DNA of 64,000 nucleotides from Pseudomonas fluorescens (GCF_002022275.1 NZ_MSDF01000016.1:64301-128300), one strand, 5' to 3'. Shown: positions 23,973 through 33,303, numbered from the stretch's first letter. Notes: generated by a model not told the origin, from the letters alone. Numbers and translations are program-made.

Positions 23973-24563
23973 ATGGGAAGTCAGGAGAGTCAGGCGCATT
24001 TTCGCCAGTCCGTGATGAAGTTTGAGCTTTACGTAATTTCGCTCTGGCTTTTGTTCCTTTTGATGATCGTAGTTAAAGTTAATATTCCTATCTGCTTTGG
24101 GACTGACTGTCAGTATGTCGGCACCTGGGTGCTGATCACTACCAATATCCTTCCAATAATTTCTCTAGCATTTATTGGTGTTGTGGTAATTTGCTATATT
24201 CGCTTCAAGTACAGAATCGACTCAAATGTTGGCCTGCCTGTTGTAGTTAAGAAGGTTGAAGATTTAAGCTACGAGCATCTTACCTTTCTAACGACCTATA
24301 TTGTCCCTCTGATATGCTTTAATCTAGACAATATTCGCTACATCATTGCCCTTTTTATCTTATTGTTTGTAATCGGGCAGATCTACGTAAAGACAGACAA
24401 GTTCTATGCCAATCCAACACTGGCAATACTCGGATTTAGGCTTTACAAGCTGGAGGTCGACGGAGCTAGTAAAGTAATGATTACGACGCAACGAATTAGT
24501 GAGTTAGACAAAGTTGTATTCACCACCATTGACGAAAAATTCGTGTCTGGAAGGAAGATATGA
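23973..24563 (+). CDS. kwaA: Kiwa anti-phage membrane protein KwaA
   Basis: A 196-residue protein with four membrane helices (about 16-34, 47-70, 97-115 and 120-135), and FELYVISLWLLFLLMIVVKV at the first. The length, topology and coupling to a DUF4868 gene identify KwaA, the membrane sensor of the Kiwa defence system. AGGAG at 23958-23962 suggests ATG 23973. ATG 24015 is an alternative. It overlaps kwaB by ATGA. Known Kiwa work places KwaA at the envelope, where infection is detected. Confidence 0.85.
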   Translation: MGSQESQAHFRQSVMKFELYVISLWLLFLLMIVVKVNIPICFGTDCQYVGTWVLITTNILPIISLAFIGVVVICYIRFKYRIDSNVGLPVVVKKVEDLSYEHLTFLTTYIVPLICFNLDNIRYIIALFILLFVIGQIYVKTDKFYANPTLAILGFRLYKLEVDGASKVMITTQRISELDKVVFTTIDEKFVSGRKI

Positions 24564-25534
24564 GCATTGACGCATTGCGATTGACCGCAGAAAGTCTGAC
24601 AAATGATCCCCAAACTGTGGGTATTATGTTCTTCATCTTGAAAGAGCAAAATACGTTTGTGTCCCGTAAAGTTGAACTTTCAGCTGACGCCCAGCGAGCG
24701 TTAACAGTGGAAGTAAAACTGGAACTGAGTGAATTCTTTGAGAGCGATTACGTTTTGAGAGATCTCACTGCTGTTGATCTGCGCCAAGATGCTATCTTCC
24801 GCTATAACCTTATAGACTACCCGCCCCAACTAGATGCCTTCGTTGAGACGCTTGATACGCCTAACGCAATTCCAGACTTCAGTCATGTGAATGATGATGT
24901 GACTGCTTTGAAGGCGATCGTGGTCGTGTTGGGAAATGGAAATGAGAGCTTATCTATCTACAAGCATCACTATCCTACCAACACTTATCGCAGAAATGGC
25001 TTTAGCCTGCTTCGCGCAGGTATTGCACAGGATCGCTTTGAAAAGCTCGACCAAGAAATAATTCGGTTGAGTCACACCGTAGATTTTATTTATGAAGGTA
25101 CCGATGTATTTGTTACAAACTTCAAGGTTCTCGAAAGGTTTTTTGGCTTCAAAGAAGCGGTCAAGGCTGACGCCAGTGTAAAACTTGCCACACTTAACGT
25201 TCGAAATCTCATTGAGAGTATTGCCGTATTGGAAGATAGGATTACTACTCAAGGGGATGTGACATTTGCCCGAAAGGTGATCAGGGCAATTTCCCATTCT
25301 AGGGTTCTTGATACCGTAATTAATGATCAAATCATTCAATTTATTAAGCAACACCATAGCTTGAGTAAGAAAATAAAGATCAATGCTGCGGAGACGCAGA
25401 TCGTCTTGGATACTAAAATCTCCCAGAACTTCTTTATGAAACTGCTTAACGATGACTACCTAAAGTCCGAGCTAACACAATTTGAATATGACGCTGATAG
25501 CAAGGATTTGGTGGAGCCACCCGTAGTTCCGTAG
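24560..25534 (+). CDS. kwaB: Kiwa anti-phage protein KwaB (DUF4868)
   Basis: A 324-residue soluble protein. The DUF4868 pattern is seen in the N-terminal mixed region, the central GFSLLRAGIAQDRFEKLDQE, and VDFIYEGTDVFVTNFKVLER (about 174-193), followed by helices with NVRNLIESIAVLEDR and ARKVIRAISHS. KwaB works with membrane KwaA and acts on phage DNA or phage gene expression during infection. The start codon overlaps the kwaA stop, the usual arrangement. It is complete, with no broken motifs seen. Confidence 0.88.
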   Translation: MSIDALRLTAESLTNDPQTVGIMFFILKEQNTFVSRKVELSADAQRALTVEVKLELSEFFESDYVLRDLTAVDLRQDAIFRYNLIDYPPQLDAFVETLDTPNAIPDFSHVNDDVTALKAIVVVLGNGNESLSIYKHHYPTNTYRRNGFSLLRAGIAQDRFEKLDQEIIRLSHTVDFIYEGTDVFVTNFKVLERFFGFKEAVKADASVKLATLNVRNLIESIAVLEDRITTQGDVTFARKVIRAISHSRVLDTVINDQIIQFIKQHHSLSKKIKINAAETQIVLDTKISQNFFMKLLNDDYLKSELTQFEYDADSKDLVEPPVVP

Positions 25535-25639
25535 GCTATTTCGGCTCTCCTAATGAAGGAGATATTAACGAATGCCTTTTGAGCAATCCCACATCAGCGA
25601 CTGCTCGTTGCTGATAGGTGTCGCCAACGACCGTTTTCT

Positions 25640-25822
25640 GCCGATTCTGTTGAAAATCCGGCTTCGAATTCCATGGCAGAAAAGTACGTGCCTGAGATTG
25701 AAGTCTTAGTCTTGCGCAGAAGGTTCAGGAGTCGGATTTCACGTGGCCGCGTGCAAAAAAGATGTTTTCATCCATCAATATTCGCGCGTTTTGGGCAAGC
25801 CGACTTTTTCAACATAATCGGC
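25640..25822. mobile_element. MITE-like relic with 18-bp inverted repeats
   Basis: The left end GCCGATTCTGTTGAAAAT and the right end (inverted) GCCGATTATGTTGAAAAA match at 16 of 18 bases. They enclose about 183 bp without a transposase. The TTTTTCAACA-AATCGGC end is familiar from Pseudomonas insertion sequences and their non-autonomous derivatives. It lies between kwaB and the STAND gene. Confidence 0.6.
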
Positions 25823-25976
25823 CAGAAGCCGACAATCAGATCATCCATGTCTTCGACATCGCGTTGCTGTATTGGAGCAAAGCACCAAGTCATATGGCCC
25901 ACCAGCCCAAGAAAGCACGCATCATTACGGCTATCACTGCGATGGCTCACGTGTGGCTTCCAACAACTATAATCTC

Positions 25977-28289
25977 ATGCTGAGCGGTTTACTGGCATGT
26001 GGTCCACTTCTGAGCGAGGCTTTTGTGAACGATTACGATTTTTCGCGGCTAAACGATAAAGAGTTCGAAGTTTTTTGCACTGACCTGCTAAGCGCGAGGG
26101 AAGGGGTCAGATTCGAAAGATTCAAGCCCGGACGTGATGCTGGAGTGGATGGGCGCTTTTTTAGGTCAGAGGGAGAAGAGTGGATTCTCCAGTGTAAGCA
26201 TTGGATTTCGACGCCGTTAGAAAAACTCGTTAAATCGATTGCGGATTCTGAAAACCTTAAAGTTCAAAAGTTATCGCCGAGTCGATATATTTTAGCCTTG
26301 TCTCACTCGCTTTCACTTAATGATAAAAAAATTTTGATGCAGAAGCTTTCGCCGTTTGTTTTGTCTCCAGCAGATATACTGGGTCGACAGGATTTGAGTG
26401 ACATACTCGCAAAGTATCCAGATGTTGAAAGACGTCACTATAAGCTCTGGATTGCTAGTTCGAATGTTCTTGCGTATATGCTTAATAAACCCATACATGA
26501 TAGGAGTCAGTTTGAACTTGGCGAAATTATTGAGACCTCTAAGCTGTATGTTGCTACAGTAAATCATAATCAAGCGATTGATAAACTGGAATCTACGAGT
26601 GTTGTTATCATCACAGGTCCAGCTGGCATTGGTAAGACAACATTGGCAGGGCAGCTAATCTTACAGTACGTCGCAGACGGCTTTGAGCTTTCAGTAATTT
26701 CTGATGATATTAAAGAGGCTGAGAGTATCTTCGACCCTGACTCGAAGCAGATTTTCTATTTTGATGACTTTTTGGGCCGCAACTACCTAGAAGCACTTTC
26801 TGGCCATGAGGGTGCCAAGATTGTAGGTTTTATCAGGCGTATAGTCAAAAATCCGCAAAAGCGATTTGTGTTGACATCTCGAACCACTATTCTCAACCAA
26901 GGAAAAATTTTAAACGATGTTTTCCATAACTCAAATATAAATAGAAATGAGTTTGAGATTACACTTGAATCTTTGGCTAACATCGATAAGGCCAAGATTC
27001 TCTATAATCATATCTGGCATTCTGAAATAGATGCCGATTACGTTGAGCAACTGTACTCGAATAAACGTTATCGAACTATTATTGATCATAAGAATTTTAA
27101 TCCTCGGCTAATCCGATTTATTACCGATGCTCAGCGATTGGAGGATGTACCATCCGCGTCTTACTGGGCTCATATAACTGATTTGCTAAATGATCCTTCT
27201 CAGGTCTGGGATCATCCATTTCAAGCGCAACTGGATGACTGTGGCCGTGCCTTGGTTTTGCTGGTCGCTATGAACGGTCGCGTGATTACTGAGCCTGAGC
27301 TTTCAGAGGCATTTGCGCGATATCTAGAAAATCCAGGAGCATCCAGTCTTACTGGGAAAAAAGATTTTCTACTAAACCTCCGTCACCTCTCTGGTTCGAT
27401 GCTCACGAGATTAGCAGTAAGCGAAAATCAGACTATTATTCGGTTGTTTAACCCGTCTTTAGGTGACTTCGTACTCAACAGATATGCCAGTAACACACCC
27501 GTTTTACGGCAGTGCTTTGGTAGCCTAAAGACACAATCTTCATTGAGTACACTGAAGGATATGCAGGATAACAAGATAATCAGTGCTAGCGTGGCGACCG
27601 AAGTGATAGGTCATATCTTTTCATCCGTTTTAGATATTAATTTTCTTGGGTCTAGTGCCGAATTTGTAGCTCAACTATGTATTGCAAGGTCTGAGCTTGG
27701 TAAAAAATTTAACTTGTCAGATCAAAGCCTCTTAAAAGCGATTAATTTTATTGGCGGTGAAAGGTGTTGCCGATCCTTCTTGGCATCAGCTCGAGTACTT
27801 TTATGGGCCCTGCGCATTGGCAGCGTTGATAAACTGACTGTGGAAACATTCGTGGTTGGAGCATTCGACAATGAACCAAATTATGACGAATTACTGATTT
27901 TAAGTGAGCTTGTCAAATGCTTTGCAGTTGTAGAGCATCAATCGCTTTACGATGCATATGACCAAGCCATCACGGATTACCTAATCGCGTCAGTTGAAGA
28001 TGAGTTTCCAGATGCAGAGGTGTTTTCTGAAAGTGGTTCGCAATCAGCAGCTCGCAGAAAATTTATGGAGTTAATGGATGAAAAAGCTTTCGAGTTGGGT
28101 GCTAATGATTCATCCAGTGTGGCTGATAGTGTTGTGGGCTTTGTTGATGTGGATAGATTTTACGAAAAATATTTTAATGAAGCAGAGCGTGAACCAGATT
28201 ATGAGTCTTATAGAGATCAACGCGTGAGATGGTCCGAGCAATCATTTAGTGCTATCGATCCAATTGACGATTTGTTTTCGCGAGATTAA
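25977..28289 (+). CDS. Mrr-type nuclease fused to a STAND NTPase, probable anti-phage sensor
   Basis: A 770-residue protein. The N-terminal PD-(D/E)XK (Mrr_cat-like) domain has LNDKEFEVFCTDLL, GRDAGVDG (catalytic Asp) and ILQCKHW (Q-x-K), at about 25-76. A STAND-type P-loop NTPase follows: Walker A GPAGIGKTT near 215 and Walker B IFYFDDFLG near 260. A helical C-terminal region of about 400 residues probably serves as the sensor. This layout resembles nSTAND3 and Avs-like proteins that detect phage proteins and then cut DNA. ATG 25977 is preferred. A TTG at 25872 adds 35 residues that do not look native. The gene stands next to Kiwa in the satellite cargo. Confidence 0.8.
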   Translation: MLSGLLACGPLLSEAFVNDYDFSRLNDKEFEVFCTDLLSAREGVRFERFKPGRDAGVDGRFFRSEGEEWILQCKHWISTPLEKLVKSIADSENLKVQKLSPSRYILALSHSLSLNDKKILMQKLSPFVLSPADILGRQDLSDILAKYPDVERRHYKLWIASSNVLAYMLNKPIHDRSQFELGEIIETSKLYVATVNHNQAIDKLESTSVVIITGPAGIGKTTLAGQLILQYVADGFELSVISDDIKEAESIFDPDSKQIFYFDDFLGRNYLEALSGHEGAKIVGFIRRIVKNPQKRFVLTSRTTILNQGKILNDVFHNSNINRNEFEITLESLANIDKAKILYNHIWHSEIDADYVEQLYSNKRYRTIIDHKNFNPRLIRFITDAQRLEDVPSASYWAHITDLLNDPSQVWDHPFQAQLDDCGRALVLLVAMNGRVITEPELSEAFARYLENPGASSLTGKKDFLLNLRHLSGSMLTRLAVSENQTIIRLFNPSLGDFVLNRYASNTPVLRQCFGSLKTQSSLSTLKDMQDNKIISASVATEVIGHIFSSVLDINFLGSSAEFVAQLCIARSELGKKFNLSDQSLLKAINFIGGERCCRSFLASARVLLWALRIGSVDKLTVETFVVGAFDNEPNYDELLILSELVKCFAVVEHQSLYDAYDQAITDYLIASVEDEFPDAEVFSESGSQSAARRKFMELMDEKAFELGANDSSSVADSVVGFVDVDRFYEKYFNEAEREPDYESYRDQRVRWSEQSFSAIDPIDDLFSRD

Positions 28290-28461
28290 AAAATTTATGC
28301 TGAGTTCATATTGCGGACGAATGATATGGTGGGTTTGATTCGCCCTTGGTTTTCAGTCACTTTCAAGGTCTGATTTGGCCGGAAGTAGTCTTAAGTCTTG
28401 TATCGTTATAGGCCAGAAGCCGAAAAGGTCTAAATCCTTGCCTGTAAGGATAGGATGTAGT

Positions 28462-28490
28462 GAAGCGGAAGCTGCTCAGTCTTCCGCTTC
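28462..28490. terminator. hairpin at the end of the minus-strand operon
   Basis: GAAGCGGAAG and CTTCCGCTTC form a perfect 10-bp stem with a 9-nt loop, just past the stop of the 28495-28704 gene. No T run follows on either strand, so terminator function is uncertain. Confidence 0.45.
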
Positions 28491-28494
28491 TTCA

Positions 28495-28704
28495 TCACCC
28501 GCACTTTCTTTTGAGCTGAAGGTCAATGAAATCAAGCTCTGCCTTGATTGCATCAATCGTGAGCGTCTCAACCGTGGTGTCTTTGTTTTCTCTAGCGTTG
28601 AGCTTTTTCATGCCAGCCAGGACGACGATTATCCCGTTTAAATGAAGCTTTCGGGCCTTCAGGTAATCCGACATCTGTGCCCTGTTCTGTGGTGGTTTGT
28701 TCAT
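28495..28704 (-). CDS. small satellite protein
   Basis: A 69-residue basic protein starting at ATG 28704 with AGG upstream. It is mostly helical (LKARKLHLNGIIVVLAGMKK, then TIDAIKAELDFIDLQLKRK). It is the last gene of the minus-strand replication operon. No family is recognised. Confidence 0.6.
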   Translation of the reverse strand: MNKPPQNRAQMSDYLKARKLHLNGIIVVLAGMKKLNARENKDTTVETLTIDAIKAELDFIDLQLKRKCG

Positions 28705-28722
28705 TGATGGACCTATGGTAGG

Positions 28723-28757
28723 CCCGAAACAGCCTGCCTTTCTCAGGCTGCTTCGGG
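28723..28757. promoter_or_regulatory. strong intergenic hairpin in the satellite operon
   Basis: CCCGAA-A-CAGCCTG and CAGGCTG-C-TTCGGG form a 13-bp stem with one bulge pair and a 7-nt loop, between two minus-strand genes. It could be an attenuator, processing site or terminator that lowers expression of the last gene. Confidence 0.55.
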
Positions 28758-28768
28758 TAAGGTTTGAG

Positions 28769-29611
28769 TTAAGCTGCCAACAGGTCAAGCAGGCTGTATT
28801 GGTGTGAGCGATCCACGAGTTCGCGCCAGGTCCAGCTTCCAAAGTGCTCGCCCTGTTCAGGGATATCCAGCTTCATCAGTGCAATTGGGTCACGACTGAT
28901 CAGGTTGCGTGCAGCCCACAACTTACCGCCTGTTTCCAGCAGCGCTTTCGCGGCCTCGTTCCACTTTTCTTCTAGCACCGTGTTCGCAAGATGCGCCGCT
29001 TCATTCTCGATCTTGGCGCGTTCCTTTTGTGCCTCGGTGATGTGCAGATCAATCGTCACCAGCTCCTGTTCCAGGGCGTTGATGAGCAGTTGTTGGCGGC
29101 GGTGATGCTCAACCGCACCCGTGAGGTTTTTTGCTGCCTTTTGAGCTTCTGCGTTAGCCGCTTTCTCGCCCTCTACATCGCCCCAGGCGACAGCCTGTGC
29201 ATAAGCGGTGGCGGCGTCCGTTTCAGCTTGTCGAGCTTTTGCCATGTCTTCCTGATCGCTCTGGCGGACCTGCTGCAACCGGGTCTCGATGCTACTGCGC
29301 TTTTCGTTGAGTTCCATCTCGTCGGCTTTCCAGTTCGCCATATCGCTGAGATATCCCGCAGCCAAGCTCTCACGGTTTGCCAATCTCTCAAGGCGATGAA
29401 TCTTTTGATTCAGGTTGCTGATCTCCAGATTTCGCGAGTCGATGCGTCTTTTGTGATCGTTGATTTCATCCTGCACGGCTCGTTGACGGCCCTGCTGGAT
29501 GACCTCCGGGCTTTCCAGCGCCTCTTCAAAGGGAGCCAGGTCACCCTGAATGCTCTCCACTTCGAGGGTCAGTTGGTCGCGACGGTCTTTCAATTCTTGG
29601 ATAGTGTTCAT
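28769..29611 (-). CDS. coiled-coil satellite protein
   Basis: A 280-residue protein, almost all coiled coil: IQELKDRRDQLTLEVESIQG at the start, heptads through about 215, and a short globular end (HFGSWTWRELVDRSHQYSLL). It resembles phage-borne structural or DNA-handling coiled-coil proteins, but no family is assigned. It lies downstream of the primase-helicase on the same strand. Confidence 0.7.
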   Translation of the reverse strand: MNTIQELKDRRDQLTLEVESIQGDLAPFEEALESPEVIQQGRQRAVQDEINDHKRRIDSRNLEISNLNQKIHRLERLANRESLAAGYLSDMANWKADEMELNEKRSSIETRLQQVRQSDQEDMAKARQAETDAATAYAQAVAWGDVEGEKAANAEAQKAAKNLTGAVEHHRRQQLLINALEQELVTIDLHITEAQKERAKIENEAAHLANTVLEEKWNEAAKALLETGGKLWAARNLISRDPIALMKLDIPEQGEHFGSWTWRELVDRSHQYSLLDLLAA

Positions 29612-29709
29612 CTGTATTGTCTCTGGGTACTGCGGTTAATAGGGATGGTTGTCGAATGGCTGGCAAGGCCGGTAATGAGCCGGCGCTACCTCGATCAGCA
29701 GACTCGCCA

Positions 29710-32598
29710 TCAGGCGGCCTTGGCCTCGCTTTCATCCGTTCCAGGAACTGTCTTCACCACATAGCAGCGTTGAGGTCCTAACCCCGGCAGGCGAATCAAG
29801 CTGTACGCCTTGCCGTCGCTTCCCGGCTCGAGCACGCCCCGTTGCAGCAGCTCCTTGTTCACCGCACTGATGTTCATGCCCTTGAAGATTTCCGCTCTCC
29901 AGGCTTCTGGCAGCACGTAGTAGGTGTTGGTGGTGTGCAGGGCGTCGCCCATGCCGTGTTCCAGGGTCTTGCGAAAGCCCAACCGATCAATCGTACGAGG
30001 GCCGTGCTCATCGATCTTTGCGGCGGCAGATTCCCAACGGGTAAAGCGGCTTTCTCCAAAGCGTTCGATGACCTGGCGCAGCCGCGCCAAGATCGCATCG
30101 CCCTCGAAGTTTCCGGCGCCGCCGCGTTCGGCCAGCCACGCATGCAGACACACCCGAGCGGCGGTCGTGGCTGTGCCATCCGGCCAGCCGGTAACACCAA
30201 AGGCGGTAGCCAACTCTCCGGCGGCGGCGGCGAGCCCGAAGCGAAGGGCGGCACGCTGCGCCTGACCACTGGCCGAGGCTGGTAGGTTTTGGGTGATGAA
30301 CTGTTCCACCGTGCGGCGCACGATCACTGTCCACCTGAGCATTTCCCCAGGCGCACACAGTGCGTGCAGGAAAGCGGTGAGGGGCGTGCCGTAATATTTG
30401 GCTACTCGGGCCTTGAGCGCATCGGAGAGGGCGGCAGCGTCCTCAAAACCGTTCAGCACATCGAACATGCCGAGGCCTTTGCTGGCATCCGCTGGCACGG
30501 CGAGCATGCGCACCTCCATACCGGCTTTCAGCTCCTTGTTTGCATCCGCCATGTGCTGCGCCAACGTCTTCTCGCCGGTCGAGAGAAACAGCAAGCGCCA
30601 CTCCTGCACCTGTCGGCCCGCTTGTCCTCGATCATTCGCCCGGGCCTTGCCGGTGCCGTTGCCGAGCATGTACACCGTCTCGCCAATTATGCGCGGGTCG
30701 CACATGCCGATTTCATCCAGTACCAGCAGACCGTCTGAGTGTGCGGCGGCGATGGACTCCAGGGCGTTATCCGTGGAGCGCCACGAGCGCACCAGACGAG
30801 GCCCACCATAAACCGAGGCTGCGACTTGCAAGTGAGTGGTCTTGCCGCCGGAGCTGTCGCCGTAGAGGTGGAAGCCGCCCGACTCATGTCCGAGCATGTT
30901 CAGCAGTGGGCCTGCAAAGGCCACAGAGACGACAAACGCTAAGCGGTGGTTGCCAACGCACAGCGCGCCGATTTGTTGCTGCCATTGCTCCAGAGAGCCG
31001 GCCTCGCTGATCGGTGGCAGTTGGGCACCGGCCTCATAAAAATGCAGATGTTCGTAGTGCGAGCCGATCTGTTGTTCGGGCAATAGGAACGCATTGTCGT
31101 GCCAGCCCAAGCGCGTCACCAATCGTGCGCGCTGGGCGCTATCGAAGCCGCCGAGGTAACTCTGCAGGTCATTGCGTGCGTTGCGCCCGGATCGACTTCC
31201 GGCAAGGCGCAGCCCCATATCTACCAGCGGGCCGAGTACGTCTTTGCCGAAGTCGCCGGTCATGGTCCTGGCCGGAATATTCCAGCGTTTTTTGGCGCCG
31301 TCCGGGTCGTCGAATTCGACCAGCAAGCCCCAGTTGTGGCCCTTGTCGTCGCGAGTGCGGGCGATGATTTCGAGAGGCGAACACACGGGGCGTGCCTCAC
31401 CATCATCACCGGAATAAAACACTCCTTCAGGCGTCAGCCGAAAGCCGCCCGGCAACAGGTCATTTTTCGATTTCGCAGGGCGTTTGGCGGGCGCCTTGGC
31501 CTTCTGTTCTTGAGGTTCAGTTGGCTCAGCGGCACTGCCGAAAAACTCACCGCTGCGCACCAGCTCGGCGACGTGGGCAGCGGTCCAGCCTTTGGCTAAC
31601 GCATCCGCTGCATCGTCGCCGTCTGCCCATTTTCCACCCTTGATGAGCGTGGGCTCTCCGCCTTTGCTGCTGGGCTTGAGCTTGAACACGTCGAGCGAGA
31701 CTAGTTGTACCGAAGCGACGCCCAGCTCAATCAACTTGAGCTGGATGGCGTCCATGCAGGTCTTGCCGCTGGCATCGTTATCCGGCCACAGCACCACAGC
31801 GCGCCCTTTGAGGGGCGTCAGGTCGGCCTTGTGCCAAGAGTTGGAGCCGTTCGGCCAGCAGGTGGCTACGTGGTCGGGCATCAGTTCGGCGGCGGCATCA
31901 GCAGCCTTTTCGCCTTCACACAACACTACAGGCGCATCGGCGCGATGTGCCAGCTCATCCAGGCGCAGCAGTGGCCGAGGCTCGGGCAACCCCTGCCAGC
32001 GCCATTGTGTGGTTTGCCCATCGGAGCGCTTGCACCAGGTCAGCGGTGCAAAGACCTTCCTCGGTTTGCCGTCTTCATCTGGGCCCAGGTCGAAGCGATA
32101 CAGCGCCATGACTGGCTGGCCCTGAGCATCGCGATAGATCCACACCTTGGACGGAACACCGTGTTGCCGGTGCTTGGCAGGACACTTGTTCATGGCCTCG
32201 ACCGGGATCGGCTGAATCGCGATCCACTCCGGCATTGCGTTCTTGGTCGGTGCGCTTTTGGTTGTCGCTGAACCTGCGGAAACACTGAGCAGATCCGCCA
32301 GTTTTTTGCAGGCCTCAACGTCCGTGCCGCCATCGATATAACGCACCAGGTCGATCAGATCGCCGCCCTTATCGCCAGTGGCAAAATCCGCCCAGGTGCC
32401 TTTGCTCAAATTGACCTTGAGCGAGCCAGCGCGCTTGTCCGTGCGCGTCGGATTAGGTGCGGTGTATTCCTTACCGCCATCAACGCGTTTGCCGTTCGGC
32501 AGCCAGTGAGCAAGCACACGGTCGATGTTCTTTAGTGCGGCACTTTTTACGTCGGCAAAGCTCGGACGCTTTGAGGTGTTGCCGGTGCGCTGAGTCAT
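29710..32598 (-). CDS. Toprim/DUF927 primase-helicase, P4 alpha-like
   Basis: A 962-residue replication protein. The order is an N-terminal zinc-binding/primase-like part (WADFATGDKGGDLIDLVRY, about 71-89), a Toprim domain (VVLCEGEKAADAAAE and VVLWPDNDASGK, about 227-280), and a DUF927 superfamily-3-like ATPase with Walker A GDSSGGKTT near 590 and LLVLDEIGM near 635. It is the probable initiator, primase and helicase of the satellite. P4 alpha is the functional model and binds iterons. The start overlaps the preceding stop by ATGA. Its target is probably one of the iteron clusters near 21114-21437 or 35372-35490. Confidence 0.88.
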   Translation of the reverse strand: MTQRTGNTSKRPSFADVKSAALKNIDRVLAHWLPNGKRVDGGKEYTAPNPTRTDKRAGSLKVNLSKGTWADFATGDKGGDLIDLVRYIDGGTDVEACKKLADLLSVSAGSATTKSAPTKNAMPEWIAIQPIPVEAMNKCPAKHRQHGVPSKVWIYRDAQGQPVMALYRFDLGPDEDGKPRKVFAPLTWCKRSDGQTTQWRWQGLPEPRPLLRLDELAHRADAPVVLCEGEKAADAAAELMPDHVATCWPNGSNSWHKADLTPLKGRAVVLWPDNDASGKTCMDAIQLKLIELGVASVQLVSLDVFKLKPSSKGGEPTLIKGGKWADGDDAADALAKGWTAAHVAELVRSGEFFGSAAEPTEPQEQKAKAPAKRPAKSKNDLLPGGFRLTPEGVFYSGDDGEARPVCSPLEIIARTRDDKGHNWGLLVEFDDPDGAKKRWNIPARTMTGDFGKDVLGPLVDMGLRLAGSRSGRNARNDLQSYLGGFDSAQRARLVTRLGWHDNAFLLPEQQIGSHYEHLHFYEAGAQLPPISEAGSLEQWQQQIGALCVGNHRLAFVVSVAFAGPLLNMLGHESGGFHLYGDSSGGKTTHLQVAASVYGGPRLVRSWRSTDNALESIAAAHSDGLLVLDEIGMCDPRIIGETVYMLGNGTGKARANDRGQAGRQVQEWRLLFLSTGEKTLAQHMADANKELKAGMEVRMLAVPADASKGLGMFDVLNGFEDAAALSDALKARVAKYYGTPLTAFLHALCAPGEMLRWTVIVRRTVEQFITQNLPASASGQAQRAALRFGLAAAAGELATAFGVTGWPDGTATTAARVCLHAWLAERGGAGNFEGDAILARLRQVIERFGESRFTRWESAAAKIDEHGPRTIDRLGFRKTLEHGMGDALHTTNTYYVLPEAWRAEIFKGMNISAVNKELLQRGVLEPGSDGKAYSLIRLPGLGPQRCYVVKTVPGTDESEAKAA

Positions 32599-32867
32599 GG
32601 TGCGGTCCTCGACTCAAGCAGCGCCTCGTTCACGTCGTCGATCAGCGCCTTAGCCATCTCGCCGAGGTAGAACGCAGGCCAACTAAAGCGCTCGCCCGCA
32701 TCGCTGATGGCGGCGTCGAGGATCAGTTGATTGGCGTGGTGCAGAATCTGGGAGACGGCTTCAAGTGCGTCCTCCAGCGGGATACCGGCATTCACCCGAA
32801 ATAGGTTTTGGCCGTTACCGTTGGCAGGGGAAAACTCGGAGCGTCCAAGCGTGTTGGAGTGGGTCAC
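32595..32867 (-). CDS. DUF3077 protein
   Basis: A 90-residue protein: LFRVNAGIPLEDALEAVSQI (about 22-41) is the DUF3077 signature, followed by a helical hairpin. It starts with GTG 32867, overlapping the previous stop, and its own stop overlaps the primase start. The function is unknown. It is common in Pseudomonas satellites. Confidence 0.8.
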   Translation of the reverse strand: MTHSNTLGRSEFSPANGNGQNLFRVNAGIPLEDALEAVSQILHHANQLILDAAISDAGERFSWPAFYLGEMAKALIDDVNEALLESRTAP

Positions 32868-33148
32868 AGAGCACCGCCTTTCTGGCCCATAGGCACAGAA
32901 GAGGCATCACCGTACATGGTGAGTGTTTTGATCAAACCCAAGGTGCCGCGCACATCCCAAATAACAGACGAGAGCACGTGGTTGGAGAGGAGGGGTTTAT
33001 CCCCGTCTAAGTGGTCTTCCAGCAACATGAGAACGGAGTCGGCCCGGTCGAGCGCACAGGTGATGGCGTCGATAGGCAGGCCTGCTTCGGCGTCTGGGCT
33101 GACGCAGAGGAGGTCCTCGGGGAGCGCGAACCCTGGGAGCATGCTCAT
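32864..33148 (-). CDS. small satellite protein
   Basis: A 94-residue helical protein starting at ATG 33148 (MSMLPGFALPEDLLCVSPDA). It carries LPIDAITCALDRADSVLMLL and VIWDVRGTLGLIKTL, a four-helix pattern like DUF3077-related proteins. It overlaps both neighbours by 4 nt. A longer reading to 33631 runs through the structured leader and is rejected. Confidence 0.7.
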   Translation of the reverse strand: MSMLPGFALPEDLLCVSPDAEAGLPIDAITCALDRADSVLMLLEDHLDGDKPLLSNHVLSSVIWDVRGTLGLIKTLTMYGDASSVPMGQKGGAL

Positions 33149-33303
33149 TGGACACCCCCTGCGGCTTCCAGGGCGCGCGCCTTGGACATATGGGCGTTGT
33201 AACGGGAAAGGCGTGTAGCGAGGCTGGAGTTGGCGTGTAAAGCGGCGAGAGCCATTGCTCGATGAGCGGCGGCGCGAATTTTGGACGGATTGAGGGCGTG
33301 CAT
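33145..33303 (-). CDS. small basic satellite protein under C4-type control
   Basis: A 52-residue basic protein (MHALNPSKIRAAAHRAMALA at the start). ATG 33303 has AGGAG 11 nt upstream. That ribosome binding site lies inside the 9-nt target of the C4-type RNA (33314-33322). It is the first gene of a run of overlapping genes leading into the primase-helicase, so pairing here could switch the whole replication operon. Its own function is unknown. Confidence 0.7.
   Translation of the reverse strand: MHALNPSKIRAAAHRAMALAALHANSSLATRLSRYNAHMSKARALEAAGGVQ

Noticed and set aside
25673-25983. Short plus-strand frames upstream of the STAND gene as coding
   Set aside because: The first part lies inside the MITE-like relic. 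The remainder has no recognisable domain, though the 7-nt overlap with ATG 25977 is noted.
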